A stretch of 64,000 bases of DNA. Source: Streptomyces sp. NBC_01306 (lineage in GTDB: Bacteria; Actinomycetota; Actinomycetes; Streptomycetales; Streptomycetaceae). The first letter of the stretch is position 1, and each line of letters opens with the position of its first letter. The stretch lies in the NCBI RefSeq assembly GCF_026340465.1, contig NZ_JAPEPC010000001.1, forward strand, positions 806,001-870,000, read 5' to 3'. The notes beneath the pieces were generated by a model. The model had not been told where the DNA came from. It worked only from the letters and a program-made list of their open reading frames with translations, and did not search any database. The translations under genes and the position numbers were made by a program. This document shows positions 24,160 through 33,801 of the stretch, piece after piece.

Positions 24160-26565
24160 TCAGGGAAGCGTCCACCGTTGGTTGTCCTTGGCGTTGCAGT
24201 CCCACAGCGCCAACTGCACCGCGCCATTGCCCGCGGCACCTCCCGGGACGTCCAGGCAACGTCCGGAGCCCGCGTTCCAGAGGGTTCCGTCGGAGCGGGA
24301 CACCCAGCGCTGGTTCTCGCCCCGGTCGCACGTCGCGAGCTGGACCGGGCTGCCGTTCCGGGTGCTGCTGGCGTCGGCCTCGACGCACTTTCCCGCCCGG
24401 CCGCCGAGCCGCAGCGCGCTCCCGTACGAGAACCACTTCTGCGCGCCGGACCCGTCGCAGTCCCAGAGCTGGATGCGGTTCCCGTCCGTCGTGGCGCCGC
24501 CGGCGTCGTCGAGGCACTTGCCGCTCAGGCCTGAGGCGACCTGACCGGTGCCGGGCTTCGGGGCCGCACCCGGGGTGAGCTTGAAGTCGTCGAACTGGTC
24601 CGTCCGGTAGCCGGTCACCCCGAGGCCCGCCTGGCCGCGGGTGAAGGTGGAGTCCTCCACGCCGCCGAGCTTCCTGCCGTCGAGGTACGCCGTCAGGGTC
24701 GGGCCCTGCATCGTGAACGCCAGCTTGTGCCACGTGTTCAGGCCCACGACGTGGGTCTTGCCCTTGGCCAGGGTCACGTAGTTCCATGTCCGGTCGCTCT
24801 TGTCGATCGACCAGGATCCGTCGTCGCCGAGTCTCATGTGGTAGGCGTCCAGGCCGTTGTTGTTACGTCCCTGCATACCGAGCCGGCCGAGGAGCTCGAC
24901 GCTGCCGGACTGTTCCAGCATGACGTCGGCGGAGACCGTGTAGTTGGACCACGAGGCGTCGCCCATGAACGAGTACGGGGCGTGGTACGGCTCGTCGGTC
25001 CAGCGGATGGGGGTGGTCGGGGCCATCTGCCGCAGACACTTCCCGGAGCGCCCGCCGCCGCAGGCCACCTTCTCGAAGGCGCCGTTCATGTCGGAGAAGT
25101 ACGTGGCGTCCGTGGATGCGCCGGGCTTGTCGAAGGTGTCGGTGTAGGGCAGCTTCATCGCGGCGCCCGCCGGGGCCTTGGCCGTGCCCTTGCCCTGACC
25201 CGTGGTGGTGGTCAGCGAGTAGACGTGCCCCGGCTTCAGGGTCAGGCTGTACGTGCCGTCCTGCGCCGGTGTGATGTCCTGGCCGCGCACGAAGTCGTCC
25301 GCGCTGCTGTCCGACGCCACGTCGGTGGACCACACGTGCACGGTGCCGGTGGACAGACCGCCGCCGACGGCGACGTTCACGGTCTGGTCCTCCTTGGCGT
25401 CCACGGTCTCGACGACCGTGGAGTAGTCACGGTCGTTCGCCGACTTCAGTGAGACGTAGCTGCCGTTCGCCCGGTCACCACCGAGATAGCCGCTCGCCGA
25501 GTCGATGTAGTGCCAGCCCGGCTTGGTGAACTGCGCGGTGTGCGCGGTGACCCAGGTCGTCGTGCCGATGCTGTAGTGGCCCGACCAGGGCTGCGCCGCG
25601 ACCGACATGCCGTCGGTCGAGAAGAACAGGTTCGGGTAGAGCGCGGAGATGGCCGGCCAGTTGAAGTACGCGGTCATCCGGCCGTCGATGTAGTCGCGGT
25701 TGATGGCGCGGGCCACCGCGGGAGCGCCGGTGTCGGTTTCCAGGGATCCGTTCTCGCTCGCCCACAACTGCTTGCCGAGACCCTGCGCGGTGTCGGTGCT
25801 GGGGCACGAGGTGAAGGCCGTCTGGTAGCCGCACGGATAGTGCACGCCGACGACGTCGACCGCGTCCTTGAACTCGGGGTCGTTCTTGAGGGCGTCTGCC
25901 ACGCCCCAGTCGCCGTAGTCGGCGGCGACGACCTTGGTGTGGTACCCCTTCGCCAGGAGCGTGGACTTGAGCTTCTTGTACCAGTCGGCGCTGAAGCCGT
26001 GCTCGTTCCAGCCGCCGATGGAGTCGATGTCCAGGTGGTGCTTCTTCGCGCAGCCGAACCAGGACAGGTAGTAGTCGATCATGTCCTGGGACCAGAAGTC
26101 GCCGCCGCCGACCCACCCCGGGGCGCCCCAGGCGAGGCCGGCCAGCTTGATGTCGGGGTTGCGCTTCATGGCCTGCTCGGCGAGCCACCACTCGTAGCCC
26201 TGGCCGCAGTCCACCTGGCCGCGGGTGTGTTCGTGGCTGGGCTCGGCGCCGTCGGTGGAGTTGGTGTCGCCGCCGACCTCCAGCTTCAGGACCTGCAAGG
26301 AAGCGCCGTATCCGGGCTTGAACAGGTAGTCGAGCAGCTGGCTGCGCTGCGGCTCCGGATAGTCGATGAGCAACCGGGAGTTGCCGCCGCCACCGCTGAT
26401 CGCCCCGACCCCGTCGAAGGTGCGGCCGGGTTTCGTGCCGTCGACCGTGATGGAGGTACTCGGGGCGGCCGCCCGGGCGTGGGGCGTGGGCCCGTACACG
26501 AGGCCACCGATCACAAGGAGCAGGAGAGCAAGGAGAGTTGGTCTGCGTCTGAGCAGGGGTGTCAT
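24160..26565 (-). CDS. GH59 galactosidase with laminin-G-like and ricin lectin domains
   Basis: After a signal peptide (MTPLLRRRPTL...HARA) the protein of 801 residues matches GH59 galactosylceramidase-type enzymes: GRTFDGVGAISGGGGNSRLL, the acid/base Glu in SIGGWNEHGF near residue 186, and the nucleophile Glu in LWASENGS near residue 270. A beta-sandwich and concanavalin-like region follows (SVELLGRLGMQGRNNNGLDAY). The last 130 residues are a ricin-B/CBM13 trefoil with repeated Q-W and SGKCLD, GKCVEA, SGRCLDVPGG. Metazoan relatives cleave galactosylceramide; bacterial ones are thought to release beta-galactose from glycans. The lectin domain would tether it to galactose-containing polymers. 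ATG 26565 is chosen because the signal peptide begins there. Confidence 0.88.
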   Translation of the reverse strand: MTPLLRRRPTLLALLLLVIGGLVYGPTPHARAAAPSTSITVDGTKPGRTFDGVGAISGGGGNSRLLIDYPEPQRSQLLDYLFKPGYGASLQVLKLEVGGDTNSTDGAEPSHEHTRGQVDCGQGYEWWLAEQAMKRNPDIKLAGLAWGAPGWVGGGDFWSQDMIDYYLSWFGCAKKHHLDIDSIGGWNEHGFSADWYKKLKSTLLAKGYHTKVVAADYGDWGVADALKNDPEFKDAVDVVGVHYPCGYQTAFTSCPSTDTAQGLGKQLWASENGSLETDTGAPAVARAINRDYIDGRMTAYFNWPAISALYPNLFFSTDGMSVAAQPWSGHYSIGTTTWVTAHTAQFTKPGWHYIDSASGYLGGDRANGSYVSLKSANDRDYSTVVETVDAKEDQTVNVAVGGGLSTGTVHVWSTDVASDSSADDFVRGQDITPAQDGTYSLTLKPGHVYSLTTTTGQGKGTAKAPAGAAMKLPYTDTFDKPGASTDATYFSDMNGAFEKVACGGGRSGKCLRQMAPTTPIRWTDEPYHAPYSFMGDASWSNYTVSADVMLEQSGSVELLGRLGMQGRNNNGLDAYHMRLGDDGSWSIDKSDRTWNYVTLAKGKTHVVGLNTWHKLAFTMQGPTLTAYLDGRKLGGVEDSTFTRGQAGLGVTGYRTDQFDDFKLTPGAAPKPGTGQVASGLSGKCLDDAGGATTDGNRIQLWDCDGSGAQKWFSYGSALRLGGRAGKCVEADASSTRNGSPVQLATCDRGENQRWVSRSDGTLWNAGSGRCLDVPGGAAGNGAVQLALWDCNAKDNQRWTLP

Positions 26566-27029
26566 GTCGACTCCGGGAGAGTAGGGAGGACCGACCGTCA
26601 AACGCGCAATCTGCAACACGAACGAACACAGACGCGCAGTCGTGCCGATGGTGAGGGGTCGGAGACATCCTGTCAACGCCGAGCGACATGTTTCCGGTCT
26701 CATCCAGCGCTCGGACTCCGGTGGAGACATGGACGGTTCACGCCACTCGCCACCAACTCTGCGATGCCCAGGGGCGATTCACTCTTCGCCGCGCCGATCG
26801 ATCCCCGCCCGGCGGCCACGGCCTACCCGCCGCCCACCCCGTGTCGGCTCGCAGAATGGCTCCGAACTAGCCTGCTCCGTATGCGCCTTGAGGCGGGAAT
26901 GCTTCAGGAACAAGAGGGCGCATCACTCTTGACGCCCAGGGCTCCGGACCGTTCTCATGACTCACGCCGCGCGAGGCCGTCCAGGACTCTGCGCCGGGCA
27001 GGGGTGTGCCGCGGGATCCCGCCGCTGAC
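26566..27029. promoter_or_regulatory. Upstream region of the GH59 operon
   Basis: This 464-bp gap has no convincing gene. On the minus strand GGAAACATG occurs near 26690, and CCTGGGCGTCAAGAGT at 26925-26940 resembles the outer block of the 62-bp element, but the spacing and the TGTGATTCAC block are absent. It may be a weak or decayed relative of that element. Confidence 0.25.
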
Positions 27030-27057
27030 GCCGCCGGCCCGCGAGGGGGCCGGCGGC
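27030..27057 (-). terminator. Terminator after the ltrA-like gene
   Basis: GCCGCCGGCCC (27030-27040) and GGGCCGGCGGC (27047-27057) form a perfect 11-base GC-rich stem with a six-base loop, starting five bases after the ltrA-like stop. Confidence 0.65.
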
Positions 27058-27062
27058 GGCGG

Positions 27063-28277
27063 TCAGGCGGGCAGGACCGCCGTACCCGGCTCCCGGTGGG
27101 CCAGCGCGACGCCCACCGCGACGGTGGCGGCGGCGACGAGGCCGGCCAGTGGCACCGCCCAGTGGCCGGCGAAGGTCGTCGCGAGCACCAGCGGCACGCT
27201 GACCGGCAGCACCGCTCGCTGGGCCGCACCCCGTTTGAAGTGGCGCGTGTGCAGCAGCGACACCGTGAGCAGGAACAGCGCGGTGGGCACGGTGGCCGCC
27301 GCCGCTGCCGCGACCGCCGGAATGTGCGCGTGGCCCGTCACCTGCTCGACGGTGACCTCGATGCCGGCGCCGATCGCGGCGGCCGACGCGAAGACCAGAT
27401 AGTGGCCGTAACCCCAGAGGAACGCCTGCCGGTTGGAGGCCAGGTGCTCGTGGATGGGCACCGCGAAGTAGATCCAGTAGGCGGCGAAGACGATGACGAG
27501 ACCGCCCGCCGCGATCGGCAGCAGTTCGCCGAGTGCGGCCGACTCGTCCACCGCCGACTGCACCGCGACCGTCGCGGCCGCGACGGTCTCGCCGAGCATG
27601 ATGATGGTGAAGAGGCCGTAGCGCTCGGCGATGTGGTGCGGATGCCACTGGGTCCGTTGACGGTGCTCGGCGAACGCGGGCACCGACAGATCGGCGACGG
27701 CCATGGGCACGAAGCCCCACTCCCACGCGGCGTCGGGCAGCAGCAGCAGAACGACCCAGCCGAGCTGTACGACCACGAGCCCGGCCGCGTACCGCAGGGC
27801 CGTGGCCCGGGCGGCGCCCGTCTCGCCGCGCGCCGCCCGGAGCCACTGGAGCGTCAGCACGACGCGCATGATCAGATAGCCGACGATCGCGACCCCGTAG
27901 TCGGCGTGGTCGAAGGCGCGCGGGACCCCGGCGGCGAGGACGAGCACCCCGGCGATCTGGACCAGGGTGGCGACCCGGTAGAGCACGTCGTCGGTGTCGT
28001 ACGCGGACGCGAACCAGGAGAAGTTGACCCAGGCCCACCAGATCGCGAAGAACACGACCAGATAGCCGGTGATCCCGTGCGCCGGGTGGCCATCGGCCAG
28101 CGCGTGCACCAGATGGCTGCCCGCCTGCGACACCGCGACGACGAAGCACAGGTCGAAGAAGAGCTCCAGCGGGGTGGAGGCACGGTGCGGCTCGCCGGGA
28201 TCCCGGGCCCGCATCCGCACCCCTGGCAGCGGGAGCCCGCCGCGTCCTGCCCCGGACGCCGCCGTCTCTTCGTTCAT
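27063..28277 (-). CDS. Low temperature requirement protein A (LtrA) family membrane protein
   Basis: The 404-residue polytopic protein shows the family signature ASTPLELFFDLCFVVAVSQ at the first helix and HIAERYGLFTIIMLGETVAA in the middle, with about eleven helices in all. LtrA was named for cold growth in Listeria, but its biochemical function is not established. It follows the L,D-transpeptidase gene on the same strand, separated by a strong hairpin, so it is likely transcribed alone. Confidence 0.88.
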   Translation of the reverse strand: MNEETAASGAGRGGLPLPGVRMRARDPGEPHRASTPLELFFDLCFVVAVSQAGSHLVHALADGHPAHGITGYLVVFFAIWWAWVNFSWFASAYDTDDVLYRVATLVQIAGVLVLAAGVPRAFDHADYGVAIVGYLIMRVVLTLQWLRAARGETGAARATALRYAAGLVVVQLGWVVLLLLPDAAWEWGFVPMAVADLSVPAFAEHRQRTQWHPHHIAERYGLFTIIMLGETVAAATVAVQSAVDESAALGELLPIAAGGLVIVFAAYWIYFAVPIHEHLASNRQAFLWGYGHYLVFASAAAIGAGIEVTVEQVTGHAHIPAVAAAAAATVPTALFLLTVSLLHTRHFKRGAAQRAVLPVSVPLVLATTFAGHWAVPLAGLVAAATVAVGVALAHREPGTAVLPA

Positions 28278-28354
28278 CAGCGCGCCGCTCCTCCGCTCAC
28301 ACCCGGCACCGGTCCCGTCCCGGGGCCGCTCAGCACCTCACCCTGACACGCGAA

Positions 28355-28382
28355 CCGGCCCGCAGCGAGAACTGCGGGCCGG
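28355..28382 (-). terminator. Terminator of the L,D-transpeptidase gene
   Basis: CCGGCCCGCAG-CGAGAA-CTGCGGGCCGG is a perfect 11-base stem located about 55 bases beyond the transpeptidase stop. A tandem GGTGC repeat (three or more copies) lies between the two. Confidence 0.7.
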
Positions 28383-28437
28383 GAAACGCGGGTCGGCCTG
28401 GCGCGTGCGTCGGGCCGGTGCGGTGCGGTGCGGTGGG

Positions 28438-29427
28438 TCAGCCGGTGGTCGTCGTCTGCTGACCGGTGGCGCTGTCCTTCAGCCACTCCTGCCAGGAGAG
28501 GTTGAAGTCGGCGTAACCGTTGTCACCGGCCGCCTTGCCGCGCGGGGAGCCGGTGATGGTGATCGGGTCGCCCTGCTTGACGAAGTCGTAGAACCACTTG
28601 GCGTCCGCCATCGAGAGGTGCACACAGCCGTGCGAGCCATAGCTGTGGCCCGGGTAGGGGTCGCCGGTCGAGTAGTGGATGTAGGTACCGGAGTTGGTGA
28701 GGTGCACGTCCCACGGCAGGGTCAGGTCGTAGAAGTCGGGGCTGCCCTTGGTGCAGCTGATGCCGACGCTGCACGAGGTCATGTGGACCTCCTTCGCCTT
28801 GTCCATCACGGCCATCGTGCCGTCCCAGGAGGGGAAGCTGGGGCTGCCCGCGTCGATCGGAAGGGTGCGGACCGGCTTGCCGTTGCGCGTCACCTTCATC
28901 GAGTGGCCGGGCACCGACGCGGTGGCCTCGACGTCATCACCGATGGTGAACTTGTGCTGGTAGTTGTGCGTCCCGTAACGGCCGTTGCCGTTGCTCACGT
29001 CCTTCAGGTCCGCGTTCAGCGTCACCTTGGTGCCGGGCTGCCAGTACTTCTCGGGCCGCCAGTCGGCGCGGGTGCTGCTGAACCAGTGCCAGGCGCCGGT
29101 GACCGGCGCGGACGTGGAGACCTTGAGGTGCTTCTCGACCTTGTCGCGGGCCGAGGTGGCGACCGGGTTGGTGAAGACCACCGAGATCGGCATCGCGACC
29201 CCCACGGTCGTACCGGTCTTCGGGGCTATCGTTTCCAGCAGCATCGGCGGACCCGCGGGGTGCGTCGGTGACGGATGTGCGGCGGCCGACGCCTTGGGCG
29301 ACCCCCCGTTGGCCGAGTCGCCCGAGGCGGACGCCGAGGCATTTCCCCCACAGGCACTCGTGCCGGCCAGTACCGCGCTGACCAGCAGTGCGATCCCTAT
29401 GCTGCCCTTGACCCGCCCCATGCTCAT
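28438..29427 (-). CDS. L,D-transpeptidase lipoprotein
   Basis: The 329-residue protein has a lipoprotein signal (SAVLAGTSAC), a Ser/Ala-rich linker, an Ig-like domain (LETIAPKTGTTVGVAMPISV) and a C-terminal YkuD domain. The catalytic motif is HSYGSHGCVHLSMADA, with His and the nucleophilic Cys near residue 267. These enzymes make 3-3 cross-links between meso-DAP residues of peptidoglycan outside the membrane and are targets of carbapenems. Domain order matches the mycobacterial LdtMt2 group. The start is ATG 29427, with another ATG two codons on. Confidence 0.9.
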   Translation of the reverse strand: MSMGRVKGSIGIALLVSAVLAGTSACGGNASASASGDSANGGSPKASAAAHPSPTHPAGPPMLLETIAPKTGTTVGVAMPISVVFTNPVATSARDKVEKHLKVSTSAPVTGAWHWFSSTRADWRPEKYWQPGTKVTLNADLKDVSNGNGRYGTHNYQHKFTIGDDVEATASVPGHSMKVTRNGKPVRTLPIDAGSPSFPSWDGTMAVMDKAKEVHMTSCSVGISCTKGSPDFYDLTLPWDVHLTNSGTYIHYSTGDPYPGHSYGSHGCVHLSMADAKWFYDFVKQGDPITITGSPRGKAAGDNGYADFNLSWQEWLKDSATGQQTTTTG

Positions 29428-29669
29428 GCTCCGCTCACACTACTTCCCGCCGGATACAACACCCGTAGAGACAATAGTCCGTGCGCAGCGGTTGCAGAGA
29501 ATCTCGTAAAGCGCAGGCCAAGTCTTGGTACGGAACAGGCCACTCGGAGCGCGGCCCGTCCGGGAACGCCGGTCCAAAGAGTTTCGCCCCGGACCAATAC
29601 ACCTGTCCGGTGACGCTCGTTGGCCCTGATGGCCCTTAGACCAAGCACCTGCGTCAGGAGACGGCACGC
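29428..29669. promoter_or_regulatory. Divergent region between L,D-transpeptidase and NRPS
   Basis: This 242-bp gap must hold promoters for both directions. I see GGTCC/GGACC arms near 29570-29600 but no iron box and no clear -10/-35 pair. CAGGAG about ten bases before the NRPS ATG is its ribosome site. Confidence 0.35.
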
Positions 29670-32600
29670 ATGAACAGGAAGTCCGGCAGCCGGAACGGTC
29701 GCTTGCCGCTGACCGCCGCACAGACGGGGATGTGGTTCTCCCAGGAGCTGGACGCGGAGAACCCCAACTACCGCGCGGCCGAGTTCGTCGAGATCCGGGG
29801 CCCGCTCGACCTGGAGCTGCTGGAGGAGTCCCTGCGCGAGGCCGTCGGCGAGACGCAGGCGCTGCGGGCCGGGTTCGAGACCGACGGCGAGGGCCGCACC
29901 TGGCAGCGCGTCGGGCCGGCACCCCGGTGGTCGCTGCCGCTGGTGGACCTGCGCGGCGCGGACGACCCGTGGGCCGCCGCGCACACCTGGATGTGGGACG
30001 ACATGCGGTGCCCGCTGGACCTCGGGCGTCCGCCGCTCTTCACCTTCGCGGTGCTCAGGACAGCCGATGACTGCTTCCTGCTCTACATCAGCGTGCACCA
30101 CATCGCGCTCGACGGTTACGGCTTCTCGCTCTTCATCCAGCGGGTGGCCGAGCTCTACTCCGCGCTGGAGTCCGGCCGGTTCCGCCCCGACCCGGCCTGG
30201 GGGACGCTGGAGGAACTGCTGGCCGACGAGGCCGCGTACCACGCGTCGGAGCGGTTCGCCGAGGACCGGGAGTACTGGGCGGCGCAGCTCGCCGACCACC
30301 CGGCGGCGCCCGACGCGGCGGGCCGGCTGAAGTCGGTCCCGCACCGCTTCGTACGGGAGAGCGGCCCGGTCGGCGCCCCGGCCGCCGCCGGACTGCGGGC
30401 CCTGGCCCGGCAGGCCAGGACGAGCCTGCCGTCGGTCGCGATGGCGGCGCTCGCGCTGTACGTGCACCGGCTGAGCGGGCGGGACGAGGTGTCACTCGAT
30501 CTCACGGTGACCGGCCGCACCGGAGCAGTGGCCCGTACGGTCCCGGTGATGCTGGCCAACGTGCTTCCGCTGTCGGTACGTCCGGAGCCCGGCTCCACGG
30601 TGTCCGAGCTGGTACGCCATACCGCGCGGCAGGCACGCGGGCTGCTGCGCCACCAGCGCTACCCGGCGCCGTATCTCGTCAAGGACCTCGGCGGTATCCC
30701 CACCGGCGGGTATCTGGGCGACTGGGGCATCAACATCATGGGATACGACCCGCAGCTGTCGTTCGGCCGGCACCCCGCCGTCCTGCACAACCTCTCCAAC
30801 GGCCCGGTGACCGGGCTCGGTGTGAACGTGTACGACCGCCCGGCGGACGGTTCACTGCGGATCGACTTCAACGCGGACCCCGGCCTGTACAGCGCGGAGG
30901 TCACGGCCGGACACCACCGGCGGTTCCTGGCCCTGCTCGACACGCTGGCCACGGCGGGTCCCGACCGGCCCGTGGCGGAGATCGGGCTGCTGACATCCGA
31001 CGAGCGGCACCGGGTGGTGAGCGGCTGGAACGACACCGGGCGCCCGGTACCCACCGCCACTCTGACCGAGCTGTTCGAGGCCCAGGCCCACCGGACCCCG
31101 GAGGCGACCGCGCTGGTGTGCGGCGCGAGCGTCCTCACGTACGGCGAACTGAACGCGCGGGCCAACCGGCTGGCCCGGCTGCTGATCTCGCGCGGTGCCG
31201 GTCCCGAGACCTTCGTCGCGCTGGCGCTGCCGCGCACCGCCGACTACCCGGTCGCGCTGCTCGCCGTGCTCAAGTCCGGCGCGGCGTGCGTACCGGTGGA
31301 TCCGGAGCACCCCGCCGAGCGCATCCGGTATCTGCTCACCGACGCCGCCCCGCTCTGTGTCGTCACCACCGCCGCTGCCGCCCCCGGGCTGCCCGCCACC
31401 GTGCCCGCGCTGCTGGTCGACGCCCCCGGTACCGTCCGCGAACTGGCGGCCGGGCCCGGCACCGACCCCTGCGACAGCGACCGCCGGGCCCCGCTGCTGC
31501 CGCACCACCCGGCGTACGTCAGCTACACATCGGGGTCCACCGGAGCGCCGAAGGGCGTGGTCGTCGAGCACCGCTCGCTCAGCAATCTCTGCGCCGACCA
31601 CCACAGCGAACTGATCGCACCGGCGGTCGCGGCGGCGGGCCGGCCGCTGCGGTCCGCGCTGACCGCGACGTTCACCTTCGACACCGCGTGGGAGGGTCCG
31701 CTCTTCCTGGCGGCGGGCCAGGAGCTCCATGTGATCGACGACGCCGTACGGCTCGACCCGGCGGCGCTGGTCCGCTATGTCGACCGGCACGGGATCGACT
31801 TCCTGGATGTCACGCCCTCCTATCTCCACCAGCTGATCGCCGCCGGGCTGCTCACCGGCGCCCGGCACCGCCCGCGGCTGCTGATGGTCGGCGGGGAGCC
31901 GCTGGACGAGGCGCTGTGGCGCACGCTGCGGGAGTGCCGGGACACGGTCGCGTACAACTACTACGGCCCGACCGAGTGCACGGTCGACGCCGTGTACTGC
32001 CGGCTGGACGCGGAGGGTGATCTGCCGGTCATCGGGCGGCCCGGTCACAACGTCCGCGCCTATGTCCTGGACCAGGCCCTGAACCCGGTGCCGCCCGGGG
32101 TGCCCGGCGAACTGCACCTGGCCGGTGCGCAGGTGGCGCGCGGCTACCTCAACCGGCCCGAGCTGACGGCCGAACGTTTCCTCGCTGATCCGTTCGGTGC
32201 ACCGGGCAGCCGTATGTACCGCACCGGCGATCTTGTGCGGTGGACCGGCCGGGGCGCGCTGGAGTACCTCGGGCGCACCGACGACCAGCTCACGCTCCGG
32301 GGGCTGCGGATCGAGCCGGGTGAGATCGAGGCGGTGCTCGCCCGCCACCCCGGGGTGGCCCGCGCGGCGGTCGCGGTACGCGAGTCTCCGCAGGGCGAAC
32401 CGGTCCTGGCCGCTTACGTGGTGCCGGCCGGCCGGCAGGCGCCGCCGGCGGTCCCGGCGCCGAGGACCGCGGCCGACGGCGCCCTGTCCACCGCCGCGCT
32501 GCGGGCCTGGGCCACGGAGCGGCTGCCGGGCTATATGGTCCCCGCCTCGTACCTGCTGCTCGGCACGCTGCCGCTCACGCCGCACGGCAAGCTGGACCGG

Positions 32601-33710
32601 GCCGCGCTGCCGGCGCCCGAGGCGGCGGCCGAACCGTCCGGGAGGCCCGCCCGCAGCGCACAGGAGAGGACCCTCTGCGCGCTCTTCGCCGAGGTGCTGG
32701 GCGTCGGCGACGTCAGCATCGACGACGACTTCTTCGCCCTGGGCGGGTACTCGCTGCTGGCCGCCCGGCTCATCGGCCGTATCCGCTCCTCGCTGGGCGC
32801 CGCCCTCTCCATCGGCGCGGTCTTCGAGGCGCCGACGGTGGCCGGACTTGCCCGGCTGCTCGACAGCGGCGGGGCCCAGGACCCCTTCGCGATGCTGCTG
32901 CCGCTGCGCACCGACGGTTCCCGGCCGCCGCTGTTCTGCGTCCACCCGGCGGGTGGTCTGAGCTGGTGCTACGCGGGAATGCCGCGCCATCTCGCGGCCG
33001 ACCTGCCGGTGTACGGGCTGCAGGCGCGGGGGCTCTCCGGGCCGGGCGGGCTGCCCGCGACCTTCGAGGAGATGGTCGCCGACTATGTGGCGCACATCCG
33101 CTCCGTACAGCCGTCCGGCCCCTACCACCTGCTGGGCTGGTCCCTGGGCGGCGCGCTGTCGCACGCCATCGCGGTACGGCTCCAGGACCGGGGCGAAGAG
33201 GTCGCCCTGCTGGCCATGCTGGACTCCCGGCCCATCGACCCGCGCAGTCGGCTCAGGTCGCTGCCCGACGACCACGCGGCCCTGGCCCTCCTGCTGGAAG
33301 CGGCCGGGCACACCCCGCGGGGCCCCGGTCTGTCGGCGCTGACCGCCACGGATGTCGCCGCGATCCTCAGCAGCGACGGCGGGAACGGGCGCCCCGCCCC
33401 GCTCACCGAGCGCCATGGGCTCGCCGAGCACCATGTGGCGGCGATGACCTCGGTCCTGACCAACTCGGTCCGGCTCCAGCCGACCTTCGTCGAGGGCGTG
33501 TTCGAAGGGGATCTGCTGTACTTCCACGCCACCCAGGGAAAGTCGGCGCAGGCCCTCGCCGGGGAGGCGTGGCGCCCCTGGGTGACCGGCCGGATCGAGT
33601 CGCACGACATCGCGTGCACCCATCACGCCATGACCCAGGCGGCGCCGCTCGCGCACATCGGGCGGTCTCTCAACCGCCATCTCGACGCCGCCACCGCGTC
33701 CTCCGTCTGA
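29670..33710 (+). CDS. Single-module nonribosomal peptide synthetase (C-A-T-TE)
   Basis: The 1,346-residue enzyme starts with a condensation domain containing SVHHIALDGYGF near residue 143, the intact HHxxxDG motif. The adenylation domain has YTSGSTGAPKGVVVEH near 618, YNYYGPTECT, YRTGDLVRW and LTPHGKLDR. The carrier domain has DDDFFALGGYSLLAARL with its phosphopantetheine serine. A type I thioesterase follows, with LLGWSLGGA (Ser) and a late His in CTHHAMTQ. Leading with a C domain means the acyl or peptidyl donor must come from another protein, as with EntF or DhbF. Eyeballed pocket residues (D, T, W, D, L, V, Y, V, D, K) do not give me a safe substrate. No MbtH-like gene adjoins it. Confidence 0.9.
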   Translation: MNRKSGSRNGRLPLTAAQTGMWFSQELDAENPNYRAAEFVEIRGPLDLELLEESLREAVGETQALRAGFETDGEGRTWQRVGPAPRWSLPLVDLRGADDPWAAAHTWMWDDMRCPLDLGRPPLFTFAVLRTADDCFLLYISVHHIALDGYGFSLFIQRVAELYSALESGRFRPDPAWGTLEELLADEAAYHASERFAEDREYWAAQLADHPAAPDAAGRLKSVPHRFVRESGPVGAPAAAGLRALARQARTSLPSVAMAALALYVHRLSGRDEVSLDLTVTGRTGAVARTVPVMLANVLPLSVRPEPGSTVSELVRHTARQARGLLRHQRYPAPYLVKDLGGIPTGGYLGDWGINIMGYDPQLSFGRHPAVLHNLSNGPVTGLGVNVYDRPADGSLRIDFNADPGLYSAEVTAGHHRRFLALLDTLATAGPDRPVAEIGLLTSDERHRVVSGWNDTGRPVPTATLTELFEAQAHRTPEATALVCGASVLTYGELNARANRLARLLISRGAGPETFVALALPRTADYPVALLAVLKSGAACVPVDPEHPAERIRYLLTDAAPLCVVTTAAAAPGLPATVPALLVDAPGTVRELAAGPGTDPCDSDRRAPLLPHHPAYVSYTSGSTGAPKGVVVEHRSLSNLCADHHSELIAPAVAAAGRPLRSALTATFTFDTAWEGPLFLAAGQELHVIDDAVRLDPAALVRYVDRHGIDFLDVTPSYLHQLIAAGLLTGARHRPRLLMVGGEPLDEALWRTLRECRDTVAYNYYGPTECTVDAVYCRLDAEGDLPVIGRPGHNVRAYVLDQALNPVPPGVPGELHLAGAQVARGYLNRPELTAERFLADPFGAPGSRMYRTGDLVRWTGRGALEYLGRTDDQLTLRGLRIEPGEIEAVLARHPGVARAAVAVRESPQGEPVLAAYVVPAGRQAPPAVPAPRTAADGALSTAALRAWATERLPGYMVPASYLLLGTLPLTPHGKLDRAALPAPEAAAEPSGRPARSAQERTLCALFAEVLGVGDVSIDDDFFALGGYSLLAARLIGRIRSSLGAALSIGAVFEAPTVAGLARLLDSGGAQDPFAMLLPLRTDGSRPPLFCVHPAGGLSWCYAGMPRHLAADLPVYGLQARGLSGPGGLPATFEEMVADYVAHIRSVQPSGPYHLLGWSLGGALSHAIAVRLQDRGEEVALLAMLDSRPIDPRSRLRSLPDDHAALALLLEAAGHTPRGPGLSALTATDVAAILSSDGGNGRPAPLTERHGLAEHHVAAMTSVLTNSVRLQPTFVEGVFEGDLLYFHATQGKSAQALAGEAWRPWVTGRIESHDIACTHHAMTQAAPLAHIGRSLNRHLDAATASSV

Positions 33711-33801
33711 CCGGACGCAGGACGCGGCGGGGCGCGGAAAATCGTCCCGGCGGAACTTCCGCGGAGACATCACCACGAAGGAATCGGACACACTCACAGG
33801 T

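Noticed and set aside
26878..26940. Possible third copy of the 62-bp element upstream of GH59
   Set aside because: Only the outer CCTGGgCGTCAAGAGT block is similar; it has an extra base, and the TGTGATTCAC and GGAAACAT blocks are not at the right spacing.
29428..29669. Iron box before the NRPS, which would support a siderophore role
   Set aside because: No sequence close to TTAGGTTAGGCTCACCTAA was found in this interval.
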